From positions 1-5,003 of the forward strand of contig CAJXOI010000086.1 of the NCBI GenBank assembly GCA_913057885.1: a stretch of 5,003 nt of DNA, given 5' to 3'. Below, piece by piece: positions 5,003 to 5,003 of this stretch (within the stretch, counting starts at the first letter, position 1; each line of letters opens with the position of its first letter). The notes under the pieces were generated by a model. It was not told the origin of the DNA and ran no database searches. It saw only the letters and a program-made list of their open reading frames with translations. Both the position numbers and the translations under genes were made by a program. This stretch comes from an uncultured Micavibrio sp. (GTDB lineage Bacteria > Pseudomonadota > Alphaproteobacteria > Micavibrionales > UBA1664).

Positions 5003-5003
5003 C

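Overview
The window reads as an ordinary chromosomal segment of an alphaproteobacterium. The evidence is threefold: map (methionine aminopeptidase) is followed at once by radC, with a stand-alone CinA/MoaB-type gene beside them, an arrangement common in Alphaproteobacteria as I recall it; the Map protein has the slightly extended N-terminus seen in that class; and there is a palindromic 'GTCATCCCCG...GGGATCCAG' intergenic repeat of the kind scattered through alphaproteobacterial genomes. Base composition is moderate to low in GC, with AT-rich gaps between genes. I cannot name order or genus. There is no mobile element, CRISPR array, rRNA or tRNA.

Layout. Positions 1-323 (minus) hold the N-terminal 107 residues of a YejB-type ABC transporter permease cut by the window edge. 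Upstream on the same strand are a 118-residue (or 106-residue) protein of unknown function (401-757) and an AraC-type HTH/O6-methylguanine-DNA methyltransferase fusion (754-1584); these two overlap by 4 nt and probably form an operon. Positions 1585-1728 are non-coding and contain a degenerate palindromic repeat. Next, still on minus, come a 102-codon open frame with an AbrB-like stretch (1729-2037) and a CinA-family domain protein (2074-2790). A 47-nt divergent gap separates these from a plus-strand pair, map (2838-3650) and radC (3640-4329), which overlap by 11 nt. radC meets a convergent unknown gene (4326-4856, minus) with the two TAG stops interlocked in one CTAG. The right edge carries the 3' end of another minus-strand frame (4910-5002).

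The genes do not form an obvious single pathway: peptide uptake (YejB), alkylation repair (Ada-like), amino-terminal processing (Map), and RadC and CinA-like proteins of poorly defined role. I found no convincing novel system. The points most worth a second look are regulatory: a perfect 10-bp inverted repeat that would hide the ribosome binding site of the 4326-4856 gene in read-through transcripts but not in those from its own putative promoter; a strong promoter-like sequence lying on top of the only usable start codon of the AbrB-like frame; and a dyad immediately before the Ada-like gene.
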